Shown: positions 1 to 8,256 of the stretch, one piece after another
How positions within the stretch are numbered: position 1 is the first letter of the stretch
How the letters are laid out: each line of letters begins with the position of its first letter
Source of the DNA: UBA5336 sp038745855
GTDB taxonomy: Bacteria; Pseudomonadota; Alphaproteobacteria; Caulobacterales; Hyphomonadaceae
DNA: 54,978 nt
NCBI GenBank assembly: GCA_038745855.1
Contig: JBCDLC010000019.1
Location: 1 to 54,978, forward strand
Direction of reading: 5' to 3'
Notes under the pieces: model-generated
Database searches by the model: none
Told to the model about the DNA's origin: nothing
The model's input: the letters and a program-made list of their open reading frames with translations, nothing else
Position numbers and translations under genes: made by a program

Positions 1-278
1 CGGAGGGCGTGTGTGGGCGGGCTGAGTGTGCGCTCGCGGTAGTAGCGGATGTGGGGGTGGTCGTCGTTGCTGAGGGTGGGTTCGATCTCGAGGGCGAGCA
101 GGATCAGCACGCGGCGGATCCAGGACTCGAGCATGGCGATGCCGGCCTTCAGGCGTGCAGCCGCCGCCCGCGTGAGGAAATCTGGCGCGAGATGGAGGTC
201 ATCTCGGCCGAGCACGCGGGTGTATAGCTGCTCGCCGAACGGGCGTAGCTCTTCGATGGTGTCGGTGATGTTCGACAT
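1..278 (-). CDS. Unknown protein, N-terminal part only (runs off the window edge)
   Basis: The reading frame opens with ATG at 278 and stays open to the window edge, giving about 92 residues that begin MSNITDTIEEL. The visible part is rich in charged and hydrophobic residues, with a helical stretch around residues 48-72 (AAARLKAGIAML, then RRVLILLALEIE). I see no signal peptide and no family motif that I recognise. It lies downstream of uvrB in the same direction, about 190 bases away. No good ribosome-binding site is visible before the ATG, so the start could differ. Codon use resembles the neighbouring genes. Confidence 0.5.
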   Translation of the reverse strand, partial: MSNITDTIEELRPFGEQLYTRVLGRDDLHLAPDFLTRAAAARLKAGIAMLESWIRRVLILLALEIEPTLSNDDHPHIRYYRERTLSPPTHAL

Positions 279-467
279 TTGAGGGGAGCGTATCACGGCG
301 GCAAGCCGGTCGGATAAGCGCCGAGTTTTTGCAAGGATTACAACGCGCGGGGCGTGGATAGGGCAGAACTTATCCTACACGAGTGGGCACCTCGTGGCTG
401 GCGGTTCTGCGCGCTTGGAGACCGCTGGTGCATATCGCTTCGCTCCAGGCACCCTAAGGGCGGGCCT

Positions 468-2693
468 TTAGACCCCCAGCTCCTGCTCTCTTAGTTTCTT
501 CACTTCGTCCCTGACGCGGGCGGCTTCTTCGAATTCGAGGTTGGCGGCGGCTTCTCGCATTTGGCGTTCGAGGTCAGCGATGTGGGCGGCGAGGTTGTGG
601 CCGGGGGCGCCGTGGAGCGGGGTCTGCTCTTCGGCGAGTTCGCGGGTGCGGCCCTTTGAGCGGTCGCGGCGGGATTTGCCGCCCTTGAGTTGGCCTTCGC
701 CGAAGTTGCGGGACTTGGACTTCTCGCCGAGGTCTCCGAGGATGTCGGCGACGGCGCGCTTGATGGTGGTCGGCGTGATGCCGTGCTCTTCGTTGTAGGC
801 GACCTGTTTGGAGCGGCGGCGCTCGGTCTCATCCATGGCGCGCTGCATGGAGCCGGTGATCTTGTCGGCATAGAGAATGACGCGGGCTTCGGCGTTGCGG
901 GCGGCGCGGCCGATGGTCTGGACGAGGGAGGTCTCGGAGCGGAGGAAGCCCTCCTTGTCGGCGTCGAGGATGGCGACGAGGCCGCACTCGGGGATGTCGA
1001 GCCCCTCGCGCAGGAGGTTGATGCCGACGAGCACGTCGAACTCGCCGAGACGCAGGTCTCGGATGATCTCGATACGCTCCACCGTGTCGATGTCGGAGTG
1101 CATGTAGCGCACGCGGATCCCCTGCTCGTGGAGGTATTCGGTGAGGTCTTCGGCCATCTTCTTGGTGAGAGTGGTGATCAGGGTGCGCATGCCGCGATCG
1201 GCGACGTCGCGGACTTCGGCGAGGACATCGTCGACCTGGTTGGCGCCTTCAGCGGCGACGGGGCGGACCTCGACGGGCGGGTCGATGAGGCCGGTGGGGC
1301 GGATCACCTGTTCGACGAAGACGCCGCCGGTGCGATCGATCTCCCAGGGGCCGGGCGTCGCGGACACGGACACGGTTTGCGGGCGCATGGCGTCCCATTC
1401 CTCAAAGCGGAGGGGGCGGTTGTCGACGCAGGACGGCAGGCGGAAGCCATATTCGGCGAGGGTTCGCTTGCGGGCGAAGTCGCCGCGGAACATGGCGCCG
1501 ATCTGGGGAATGGTCTGGTGGCTCTCATCGAGGAAAAGGAGCGCATTTTCCGGGATGTATTCGAAGAGCGTGGGCGGCGGTTCGCCGGGCTTGCGGCCCG
1601 TGAGGTAGCGGGAATAGTTCTCGATGCCGTTACAGGAGCCGGTGGCGGCGAGCATTTCGAGATCGTACTGGGTGCGCTGTTCGATGCGCTGCGCCTCGAG
1701 CAGTTTCCCGTGTTTTTCGAAGTGGGCGATGGTGTCCTTGAGCTCGGTCTTGATGCGGTCGAGGGCCTGGTTGGCCGTGGGCCGGGGCGTGACGTAGTGG
1801 GAATTGGCGTAGACCTTGATGCCACCCAAGTCCTGGATCTTCTTGCCGGTGAGGGGATCGAACTCGGTGATCTTTTCGAGTTCGTCGCCGAAGAAGGAGA
1901 GCTTCCAGGCGCGGTCTTCATAGTGGGCGGGGAAGATGTCGAGGACGTCGCCCTTCTTGCGGAACGTGCCCCGGCCGAAGGCGGCATCGTTGCGGGTGTA
2001 TTGCAGGGCGACGAGGTCCTGGGTGACCTGGCGGGGATCGATGCGGTCGCCGGCCTTCAGGGTGAAGGTCATCTCTGAGTAAGTTTCGACCGAGCCGATG
2101 CCATAGATGCAGGAGACCGAGGCGACGATGATGACGTCATCGCGTTCGAGGATGGCGCGGGTGGCCGAGTGGCGCATCCGGTCGATAGCCTCGTTGATGG
2201 TGGATTCCTTCTCGATATAGAGGTCGCGATTGGGGACGTAGGCTTCGGGCTGGTAGTAGTCGTAGTAGCTGACGAAGTATTCGACGGCGTTGTCCGGGAA
2301 GAAGGACTTGAACTCGCCATAGAGCTGGGCGGCAAGGGTCTTGTTGGGGGCGAGGATGAGGGCGGGACGTTGGGTGGCCTCGATGACCTTGGCCATGGTG
2401 AAGGTCTTGCCGGTCCCGGTGGCGCCAAGGAGGACCTGGTCGCGCTCGTTCTGGGCGCTGATGCCGTCGACGAGCTCGGGGATGGCGGTACGTTGGTCGC
2501 CGGCGGGCTCGTAGTCGGAGGCGACCTTGAAGCGGCGACCGCCTTCGAACTTCTCCCAGCCGCGCTCGGGGCGGTGGGGCTGCCAGGCGGGGCCGGGCAC
2601 ACCGTCGGGGCGCGCCTTGCCGGAAGGGTCCACGCCGAGCTGGTCGTAGGTGAAGATGGTCTGGGCTTCTGAGACCGTGCGTGTCTTGGACAT
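468..2693 (-). CDS. uvrB: UvrABC excision nuclease subunit B
   Basis: Damage-verification helicase of nucleotide excision repair. It is loaded onto DNA by UvrA and recruits UvrC for incision. The 741-residue protein has Walker A GATGTGKT at residues 90-97, the family beta-hairpin segment with YYDYYQPEAYVP shortly after, a DESH box, the C-terminal helicase motifs (GLDIPE, QTIGRAARN) and a final UVR helix-turn-helix (LEFEEAARVRDEVKKLREQ) that contacts UvrC. It is longer than E. coli UvrB (about 670) because of an N-terminal leader of about 50 residues and a basic insert near residues 660-690. The start at 2693 lacks a clear Shine-Dalgarno sequence. It is divergent from the TIR-ParA gene across 138 bases. 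Confidence 0.97.
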   Translation of the reverse strand: MSKTRTVSEAQTIFTYDQLGVDPSGKARPDGVPGPAWQPHRPERGWEKFEGGRRFKVASDYEPAGDQRTAIPELVDGISAQNERDQVLLGATGTGKTFTMAKVIEATQRPALILAPNKTLAAQLYGEFKSFFPDNAVEYFVSYYDYYQPEAYVPNRDLYIEKESTINEAIDRMRHSATRAILERDDVIIVASVSCIYGIGSVETYSEMTFTLKAGDRIDPRQVTQDLVALQYTRNDAAFGRGTFRKKGDVLDIFPAHYEDRAWKLSFFGDELEKITEFDPLTGKKIQDLGGIKVYANSHYVTPRPTANQALDRIKTELKDTIAHFEKHGKLLEAQRIEQRTQYDLEMLAATGSCNGIENYSRYLTGRKPGEPPPTLFEYIPENALLFLDESHQTIPQIGAMFRGDFARKRTLAEYGFRLPSCVDNRPLRFEEWDAMRPQTVSVSATPGPWEIDRTGGVFVEQVIRPTGLIDPPVEVRPVAAEGANQVDDVLAEVRDVADRGMRTLITTLTKKMAEDLTEYLHEQGIRVRYMHSDIDTVERIEIIRDLRLGEFDVLVGINLLREGLDIPECGLVAILDADKEGFLRSETSLVQTIGRAARNAEARVILYADKITGSMQRAMDETERRRSKQVAYNEEHGITPTTIKRAVADILGDLGEKSKSRNFGEGQLKGGKSRRDRSKGRTRELAEEQTPLHGAPGHNLAAHIADLERQMREAAANLEFEEAARVRDEVKKLREQELGV

Positions 2694-2831
2694 GGGGAGG
2701 GAGATGGGGCGGATTGGCTGGGATGGCTAGGGGCCGTCCCTTGATCAGGCAGGGGATGTTCGGACCCGCGAAACCTCAGGTTGCTAAAGTGTCAAGGATT
2801 CGCCATTGTGGGGGTGGTGACGGGGGTCGCG

Positions 2832-4670
2832 ATGGCGAACGTATTTGTTTCATATCCATCTGTGGATAGCGGGCATCTTGCTGCAATCGAGAGCGCGATT
2901 GCGGCGGCTGACCCTGGGGGGAGCGTTTGGACGGCGGGGGCGCTGAAAGGCGGCGATCTTTATTGGGAGCGCATCGAGGAGCAGATCGAAGCCTGCGATC
3001 TTGTTGTCATGCTGATTACCAGGGCAGCGTTGACCGGCGATGGGGTCAAGCAGGAACTCAGGATCGCTGAGAGGCTTGGTAAGCACATCGTCCCTATTCT
3101 GAAGGAAAGTGAAGTCGTCGCTGAGGATCTGCGCAGCACCGATTTCGGCACGCTGCTCGAAACCGTGCACATGGTGCATTTCAATTTGCGTCTTGGGACA
3201 GCCGTCAAGCAGCGCCTTACGGAAGGTATCCGCAAGCAGCTAGACGGTCAGCCGCCCCCCCCGGTTCCTGGCGCTCAGCAGTCGAAGGTCCTCTCCTTCG
3301 TGAATTTCAAGGGCGGTGTCGGGAAGACGACGCTGTGTGCGCTCACGGGTATCTGGCTTGCGCGGAATACGTCGGGACGAGCGGTCATCGTGGACCTCGA
3401 TCCGCAAGAGAACCTGACGGACGTCTTAGGGCTCGCGTCGAAGATCGGAGAGCGGAAAGGGTCTGGGCTAACAGCCCTTGGGACATTTGAGCCCTATCGT
3501 ATCGGCCGAAACACGGCAGCCCACCACGACAATGCTTACGGCGCCATCCACGCAGGTTTATTCGATCCTGACGTCTATGATCGTCTCCCGACGCCGGTTC
3601 TGGAGACTGGACCTTCCGGCGGTCGGTTGGATGTGGTGGTCGGCGATGCGCGGATGTCGAAGTTCGGACAAGGCGGCGGTGAGTTGGTCGAGGTCTTCGC
3701 CCATAATTTCGGGCAAGCGATCCTGGCGCTCAAGGACTCCTATGACTTCGTTCTAATCGATAGCGGCCCGGCAGCGACCCTTCTGAGCCGGTGTGCGCTC
3801 GCGTCCGCCGACACAATCATCGCGCCGGTTCGCGCTCAACATACGTCGACGCGCGGATTGGTGCATATGATGGCCGCCGCCCGTGATCTCTTCGGCATAG
3901 ACGTGCGCAACCGCGTTCGGCCGCTCTTCAATATGGCACGCAGGCATATCCAGTATGAGCGCGGTTATCTCGAAGTGTTCGCGGATGATCCGGGGCAGTG
4001 TTTATCGCCGGAGCTTGCCCCATTGCGGGGTCAGGAATTCGAGAGCGTCATTCCCTTGGCCGCAACGATGACCGACCCGATGCGGGTTATCGGCGATATC
4101 CTAAAGAAGGATGGGGACCTCAACCCACTTGGCGCAGCACGGGGCGCTATTGAAGCATTCTGTTCAGAGCTTCTGCCTGAGGGCGGTTTGTTCGAGCCAA
4201 ACCGGCCCGATGACGATTTGTTTGGGCCTGAAGGTGCAGCAGCGGCCCCCAACGCCCCCGGACCGAGACCGAATGGACCGACATCGTCGCCAGCAGCAGA
4301 AGACGAACCCATGAAGGAGAAGTTGCGCCGATGGGAGCGCGCGAAAGAGGGAATCGATCGGGTGAAGGCACCCCCTGTTGATCCGGCTGCCGCGCGAAGC
4401 TCAAAAACGAAGGAAAAAAGACCGCGGAATGAGGCCCAGCATCCGAGTGCCTTCATCAGGGTGAGCGGCGAGATAACCCTTATTGCCAAGAGCAAGGCTG
4501 ACAGGGGCAGGAAGTATCTGGACATCCTTGAAGCCATGGCTGTCCATGACGGCGTTCGCCCCACGATACCGCCCGAGCGTACCGCAGATGGCATTGCACA
4601 TTGGCTACTCGCTTGTCTGAGCGAAGCGGACGCCCTGAAGTTGGTACGGTACGCGAACCAGTTCGGTTAG
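2832..4670 (+). CDS. TIR domain fused to a ParA/Soj-type ATPase, with a unique C-terminal region
   Basis: A three-part protein of about 612 residues. Residues 1-140 read as a TIR domain: VFVSYPSVD at 4-12, GGDLYWERIEEQIEACDLVV in the middle, then VKQEL with a glutamate at 75 where NAD-cleaving TIR domains carry their catalytic Glu, then KHIVPIL. Residues 152-445 are a ParA-type ATPase with deviant Walker A FKGGVGKTT (159-167), VDLDPQ (187-192) and Walker B FVLIDSGP (306-313). A Pro/Ala/charged linker (about 463-535) leads to a roughly 75-residue C-terminus that I cannot assign. ATG 2832 is preferred over an upstream in-frame start at 2781 because TIR domains begin this way. The gene stands alone between uvrB (divergent) and the zeta inhibitor (convergent, 16 bases away). 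Its base composition is lower than its neighbours: 31 of 60 bases in 3061-3120 are G or C. A defence or NAD-depletion role is inference. Confidence 0.85.
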   Translation: MANVFVSYPSVDSGHLAAIESAIAAADPGGSVWTAGALKGGDLYWERIEEQIEACDLVVMLITRAALTGDGVKQELRIAERLGKHIVPILKESEVVAEDLRSTDFGTLLETVHMVHFNLRLGTAVKQRLTEGIRKQLDGQPPPPVPGAQQSKVLSFVNFKGGVGKTTLCALTGIWLARNTSGRAVIVDLDPQENLTDVLGLASKIGERKGSGLTALGTFEPYRIGRNTAAHHDNAYGAIHAGLFDPDVYDRLPTPVLETGPSGGRLDVVVGDARMSKFGQGGGELVEVFAHNFGQAILALKDSYDFVLIDSGPAATLLSRCALASADTIIAPVRAQHTSTRGLVHMMAAARDLFGIDVRNRVRPLFNMARRHIQYERGYLEVFADDPGQCLSPELAPLRGQEFESVIPLAATMTDPMRVIGDILKKDGDLNPLGAARGAIEAFCSELLPEGGLFEPNRPDDDLFGPEGAAAAPNAPGPRPNGPTSSPAAEDEPMKEKLRRWERAKEGIDRVKAPPVDPAAARSSKTKEKRPRNEAQHPSAFIRVSGEITLIAKSKADRGRKYLDILEAMAVHDGVRPTIPPERTADGIAHWLLACLSEADALKLVRYANQFG

Positions 4671-4686
4671 CGCCTGGTCTTCCGCC

Positions 4687-5013
4687 CTATCCGGCGTCTT
4701 TGATGATCTGGTCTCTGGCGATGGGGAGGAGTTCGGCCATGTGTTCGCGGATCTGGGCGTCGGTTCGGTTTATGGATTTGGCATCGAGGTCGGCGCGGAC
4801 CTTGCGGAAGACGTCGTCATCGCCGGGTTCTTCAAGGTCGGAAAGGACGACGGTCTTGGCGTAGGCTTCCGCTTCGGCGCCGGTGAGACCAAGGAGGTCG
4901 GCGGCCCAGAGGCCGAGCAGCTTGTTCCGCCGGGCCATGACCTTGAACTCGGTCGCCTGGTCCATGGCGTATTTGGCTTCCTCGCCTTTCTTGCGGTCGT
5001 CAAACTGGGACAT
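4687..5013 (-). CDS. F1-ATPase inhibitor zeta subunit (DUF1476)
   Basis: A soluble alpha-helical protein of 108 residues. It matches the alphaproteobacterial zeta family, which binds the F1 part of ATP synthase and blocks reverse ATP hydrolysis, as described in Paracoccus denitrificans. The N-terminus, FDDRKKGEEAKYA, is the characteristic inhibitory segment, followed by the four-helix body (FKVMARRNKLLGLWAADLLG, then DVFRKVRADLD, then IREHMAELLPIARDQI). Length is normal. Its position divergent from purC is common in the class. GAGG lies about 10 bases before the ATG. The only candidate regulatory sequence is in the 253-base gap shared with purC. Confidence 0.93.
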   Translation of the reverse strand: MSQFDDRKKGEEAKYAMDQATEFKVMARRNKLLGLWAADLLGLTGAEAEAYAKTVVLSDLEEPGDDDVFRKVRADLDAKSINRTDAQIREHMAELLPIARDQIIKDAG

Positions 5014-5266
5014 GGGCGGGGATCCTCGAATAGTGTGCAGGCTGTCTGTGGATACAGTAGGAAGCGCTGGTGGTTTGCGCTAGGGCTGAATCGGGCGTGG
5101 CAGAGATAAAGGACGCGCCATACGACTTGCCGAGCGATCTGGCTGCGCGGTTCGATGCGCACCTTTGGTCTGGCAGACTCGCGTGACATGGGATAATCGT
5201 CCGCCGAACGCGCAAGCTCGGGGGCTCTGCGCAAACCCTGTTTGTGTTCGCATGGAGGCGAAGCCG

Positions 5267-6157
5267 ATGTCGAGGCGGCGCGTGGTGTACGAGGGCAAGG
5301 CGAAGATCCTCTACGAAGGACCCGAGCCGGGCACCCTGATCCAGTATTTCAAGGATGATGCAACCGCGTTCAACGCGGAGAAGCGCGCCGTGCTGGACGG
5401 CAAGGGCGTGCTGAACAACCGTATCAGCGAGTTCCTGTTCACCCGCCTGGGATCGGTCGGGATCCCGCATCATTTCCTGCGCCGGATAAATATGCGCGAG
5501 CAGCTCATCCGGCGGGTCGAGATCATCCCGCTGGAAGTGATCGTGCGGAATGTGGCGGCCGGGAGTATGGCCAAGCGGCTAGGGCTGACCGAGGGAGAGG
5601 TGCTGCCGCGGGCGATTGTCGAGTTCTGCTACAAGAAGGACGAGCTGGGGGATCCGCTGGTGAGCGAAGAGCACATCGCCGCGTTCAACTGGGCGAGCCC
5701 ACAAGAGGTGGACGACATGATCGCGCTGAGCCTGCGCGTGAACGATTTCCTGTCGGGCCTGTTTGCGGCGGTGGGCATCAAGCTGGTGGATTTCAAACTT
5801 GAGTTCGGCCGCCAATATGAAGGCGACATGGTGCGAACGATCCTTGCCGATGAGATCAGCCCCGACAGTTGCCGGCTGTGGGACATGGAGAGCGGCGAAA
5901 AGTTCGACAAGGACCGGTTCCGCCAGGATCTGGGCGGGGTGACCGAGGCCTATGCCGAGGTGGCGCGGCGCTTGGGGATCATCAAGGAACCGCCCGAAGG
6001 GGGTAAAGTGGTGACCCTGAAGAGCAGCGGAGCGGCCAATGGGAATGGCAAACCCGGTACGGATGGGCCCACGAACGACGGGACTGGCGCTGATGGGACC
6101 GGAACCGCCGCGGCAAACGCCGATGCGGGTTCGGCAGAAGAGAAGGACGGGGCATGA
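5267..6157 (+). CDS. purC: SAICAR synthetase (phosphoribosylaminoimidazole-succinocarboxamide synthase)
   Basis: Catalyses the ATP-dependent joining of CAIR and aspartate in de novo purine synthesis. The N-terminus VVYEGKAKILYEGPEPGTLI, the KDDATAFNAEKRA segment, and the later FLFTRL, EVIVRNVAAGS and LVDFKLEFG motifs are those of the bacterial enzyme. ATG 5267 is chosen over upstream in-frame ATGs because GGAGG at 5254-5258 sits 8 bases before it. The catalytic part ends near residue 245. About 50 further residues, rich in Gly, Asn, Thr and Ala (SSGAANGNGKPGTDGP), form a low-complexity tail that is unusual for PurC. The stop overlaps the purS start by four bases (ATGA), so the two are translationally coupled. 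Confidence 0.97.
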   Translation: MSRRRVVYEGKAKILYEGPEPGTLIQYFKDDATAFNAEKRAVLDGKGVLNNRISEFLFTRLGSVGIPHHFLRRINMREQLIRRVEIIPLEVIVRNVAAGSMAKRLGLTEGEVLPRAIVEFCYKKDELGDPLVSEEHIAAFNWASPQEVDDMIALSLRVNDFLSGLFAAVGIKLVDFKLEFGRQYEGDMVRTILADEISPDSCRLWDMESGEKFDKDRFRQDLGGVTEAYAEVARRLGIIKEPPEGGKVVTLKSSGAANGNGKPGTDGPTNDGTGADGTGTAAANADAGSAEEKDGA

Positions 6158-6396
6158 AGGCCACGGTTTATGTCGACCTGAAGCCGGGCGTTCTGGACCC
6201 CCAGGGCAAGGCCGTGGCTGATACGCTGGGGCGCCTGGGCTTCGGAGAGGTGCAGGGCGCGCGTATCGGAAAGGTGATCGAGTTGGATCTTGGGGACAGT
6301 CTCGATCGGGCCGCCGCAGAGGCCCGGGTGACGGAGATGTGCGAGCAATTGCTGGCCAATACGGTGATCGAACGCTACCGCGTGGAGATCGCCTGA
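6154..6396 (+). CDS. purS: Phosphoribosylformylglycinamidine synthase subunit PurS
   Basis: An 80-residue protein that bridges PurL and PurQ in the three-subunit FGAM synthetase. The sequence KATVYVDLKPGVLDPQGKAV, followed by LGRLGFGEVQGARIGKVIEL and the LLANTVIERYRVEI end, is diagnostic of PurS. It overlaps purC by four bases. The expected partners purQ and purL do not follow. The next gene, about 80 bases on, encodes an unrelated secreted protein, so the rest of the complex must be encoded elsewhere. Confidence 0.95.
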   Translation: MKATVYVDLKPGVLDPQGKAVADTLGRLGFGEVQGARIGKVIELDLGDSLDRAAAEARVTEMCEQLLANTVIERYRVEIA

Positions 6397-6476
6397 ACGG
6401 AACGCCAAACGGCTCGTTGTTCGCCTGAGGCAAGAGCCTTGCTGCAGCGCTGCGGTATGGGTGCTTCGCTTCTGTC

Positions 6477-6890
6477 ATGAGAGAGCTGATAGCCGCCTTG
6501 GGCATGGTTTGTTTGCTGGTGGCGGGGCCTGGGCAAAGTGTGGCCTCCGCCCAGAGCTGCGCGACACAGTCCATCGTGTGGGAACGGTCAGGGGAGCGCC
6601 ATGGCACGGCGATCCTCGGGCGGTTGCGCGACGGCTGTCCGGTGTTGAGCCAGAGACGGGGGCGCACCGGTGAGGGGTCGGTCCTGCAGATGACCGGACG
6701 CGACTGCGATTGCGATCTCAGGATTGATGGGATGGAAGACTTGTTCGAGGTTCCAGCGCCGCTTGCGGCCCGCCGGATGGTGGGCGTGTGCCGTGCGAAT
6801 TTGGCGCTTGCAGACCCTGCAGTGTCAGGCGCCTATCGTAGTGTTTACAACAGCGTCGCCGATGAACGCGGGCCCAAGTCCGATCAGTGA
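6477..6890 (+). CDS. Small secreted cysteine-containing protein of unknown function
   Basis: A 137-residue protein with a Sec signal peptide: MRELIAALGMVCLLVAG, with likely cleavage after ASA-Q near residue 26. The mature part has several cysteines (SCATQ, DGCPV, RDCDCDL, VGVCRANL), which suggests disulfides in the periplasm. No family is recognised. It begins 80 bases after purS on the same strand but shares no function with it. A Shine-Dalgarno sequence is not obvious. The reading frame has a coding-like composition and ends in VADERGPKSDQ. Confidence 0.6.
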   Translation: MRELIAALGMVCLLVAGPGQSVASAQSCATQSIVWERSGERHGTAILGRLRDGCPVLSQRRGRTGEGSVLQMTGRDCDCDLRIDGMEDLFEVPAPLAARRMVGVCRANLALADPAVSGAYRSVYNSVADERGPKSDQ

Positions 6891-7005
6891 CGAGGGCGGG
6901 GTCCCTTGCGTGGTGATTATCTGACGCGAGCGTTCACTTTTCATTAGACACGCCATCCTCCGGTGCGTTTAATTTCGAAAACGAAACGGATCAGAGGAAA
7001 CGAAC

Positions 7006-8169
7006 ATGGCTGACATCACCGGCACTGAGGGCAATGACACCCTGCTCGGCACGCTTGAGGATGATCTCATGCTTGGGCTCGGGGGCGACGATACCCTGCG
7101 GGCGCGCGACGGGAATGATCGGCTGGAAGGTGGCGAAGGCAATGACCGGCTGGTTGGCGCGCTGGGCGATGATGTACTGATTGGCGGTGTCGGAAACGAC
7201 CGACTGGAAGCCGGTGGGGGCGACGACGAGGCCGATGGTGGGGATGGGAATGATTTTATCTTGCTCAGCGGCGGGATCGACTTTGCCCGGGGCGGCGCCG
7301 GCAACGACACGATCAACGGCGGTGGCGGTGAGGATGAAATCCTCGGAAATGGCGGAAACGATCTCTTGAGAGGTGGTCTCGGGGATGACGTGATCGACGG
7401 CGGCGACGGCGATGACCGGATCTTTGGCCAAGGCGATAGTGACCGGATCGACGGGGATGATGGTGACGATTTCATCCGCGGCGCCTTGGGCGATGACTTT
7501 CTGAGTGGCGGCGATGGCGAAGACACGATTTCAGGCGGGAAAGGCACCGATTTCATCGACGGCGATGATGACGATGACTTCCTAACCGGTGGCGCCGGTA
7601 TGGACTTTATCGACGGCGGGGACGGGGACGACCGTATTCTCGGTGGGACTGGCGTTGACTCGATTGATGGCAGTTTCGGAGACGACACCCTGAATGGCGG
7701 GCTCGGCGATGATATCGTTCGCGGCGGCGATGGAGATGACAAGGTTCGCGGCGCCGACGGCGATGATTTTCTCAGCGGCGGTGAGGGCGATGACCTGGTG
7801 GAAGGCGGCGCGGGAAATGACCAACTGATTTCGATTGGGGGCAACGACATCTTTACGGGTGGTGCCGGGGCTGACGAGTTCCTTTTTGATCCGGATGCCG
7901 TGGCATCCGTCACCATAACGGACCTGGACAGTAGCGACCGCGTGAACCTCATATTGTTCGGATTGCCAGCGGAAACCTTCGCTGATCTCTCCGTGGACGG
8001 CGATGATGTGATTTTCGAAAGTGGAGATGTGGAGATCATTTTCGAGGATACGACGCTCGAGACCGTTCAGGCGGCAATCGAAAGAACGCTTACAGGACCG
8101 GCCACATCGGATTCCCCGATTACGGACATGATCGCCTTTGATGACGGGCTCGATTTCGACCTCATCTAG
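7006..8169 (+). CDS. RTX-type calcium-binding repeat protein, first of a tandem pair
   Basis: A very acidic 387-residue protein. From about residue 5 to 290 it is a nearly unbroken array of GGxGxDxUx nonapeptides (for example GGDGDDRIFGQG and GGAGNDTINGGG), the calcium-binding beta-roll of RTX proteins. There is no Sec signal. The last 90 residues are not repetitive and end in FDDGLDFDLI, an acidic/hydrophobic tail typical of type I secretion signals. Secretion through a type I system is therefore inferred, but none is encoded in the window. GAGGA lies 7 bases before the ATG. No catalytic domain is visible, so it may act as a surface-layer-like or adhesive calcium-binding protein. It is homologous to the next gene along its whole length. 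Confidence 0.88.
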   Translation: MADITGTEGNDTLLGTLEDDLMLGLGGDDTLRARDGNDRLEGGEGNDRLVGALGDDVLIGGVGNDRLEAGGGDDEADGGDGNDFILLSGGIDFARGGAGNDTINGGGGEDEILGNGGNDLLRGGLGDDVIDGGDGDDRIFGQGDSDRIDGDDGDDFIRGALGDDFLSGGDGEDTISGGKGTDFIDGDDDDDFLTGGAGMDFIDGGDGDDRILGGTGVDSIDGSFGDDTLNGGLGDDIVRGGDGDDKVRGADGDDFLSGGEGDDLVEGGAGNDQLISIGGNDIFTGGAGADEFLFDPDAVASVTITDLDSSDRVNLILFGLPAETFADLSVDGDDVIFESGDVEIIFEDTTLETVQAAIERTLTGPATSDSPITDMIAFDDGLDFDLI

Positions 8170-8256
8170 CTGAAAAGGTCTCCATGCGCGGGCGAATTTG
8201 CTTGTCTTCGTTGGGACGATCTGTAGCCTTCTGTTCACAGAAAATTGGGGAAGGTC

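Noticed and set aside
690..2078. Long plus-strand frame of 462 codons opposite uvrB
   Set aside because: It is the antisense of uvrB with skewed Ala/Gly/Val/Asp composition typical of a shadow frame in GC-rich DNA.
5100..5266. Possible tRNA near a GGTTCGATGC sequence
   Set aside because: No acceptor, D or anticodon stem could be built around it, and no other tRNA-like sequence was found in the window.
6969..8039. Minus-strand frame of 356 codons rich in Ser and Pro over the first RTX gene
   Set aside because: It is a by-product of the GGxGxD repeats on the other strand; composition is monotonous and there is no start signal.
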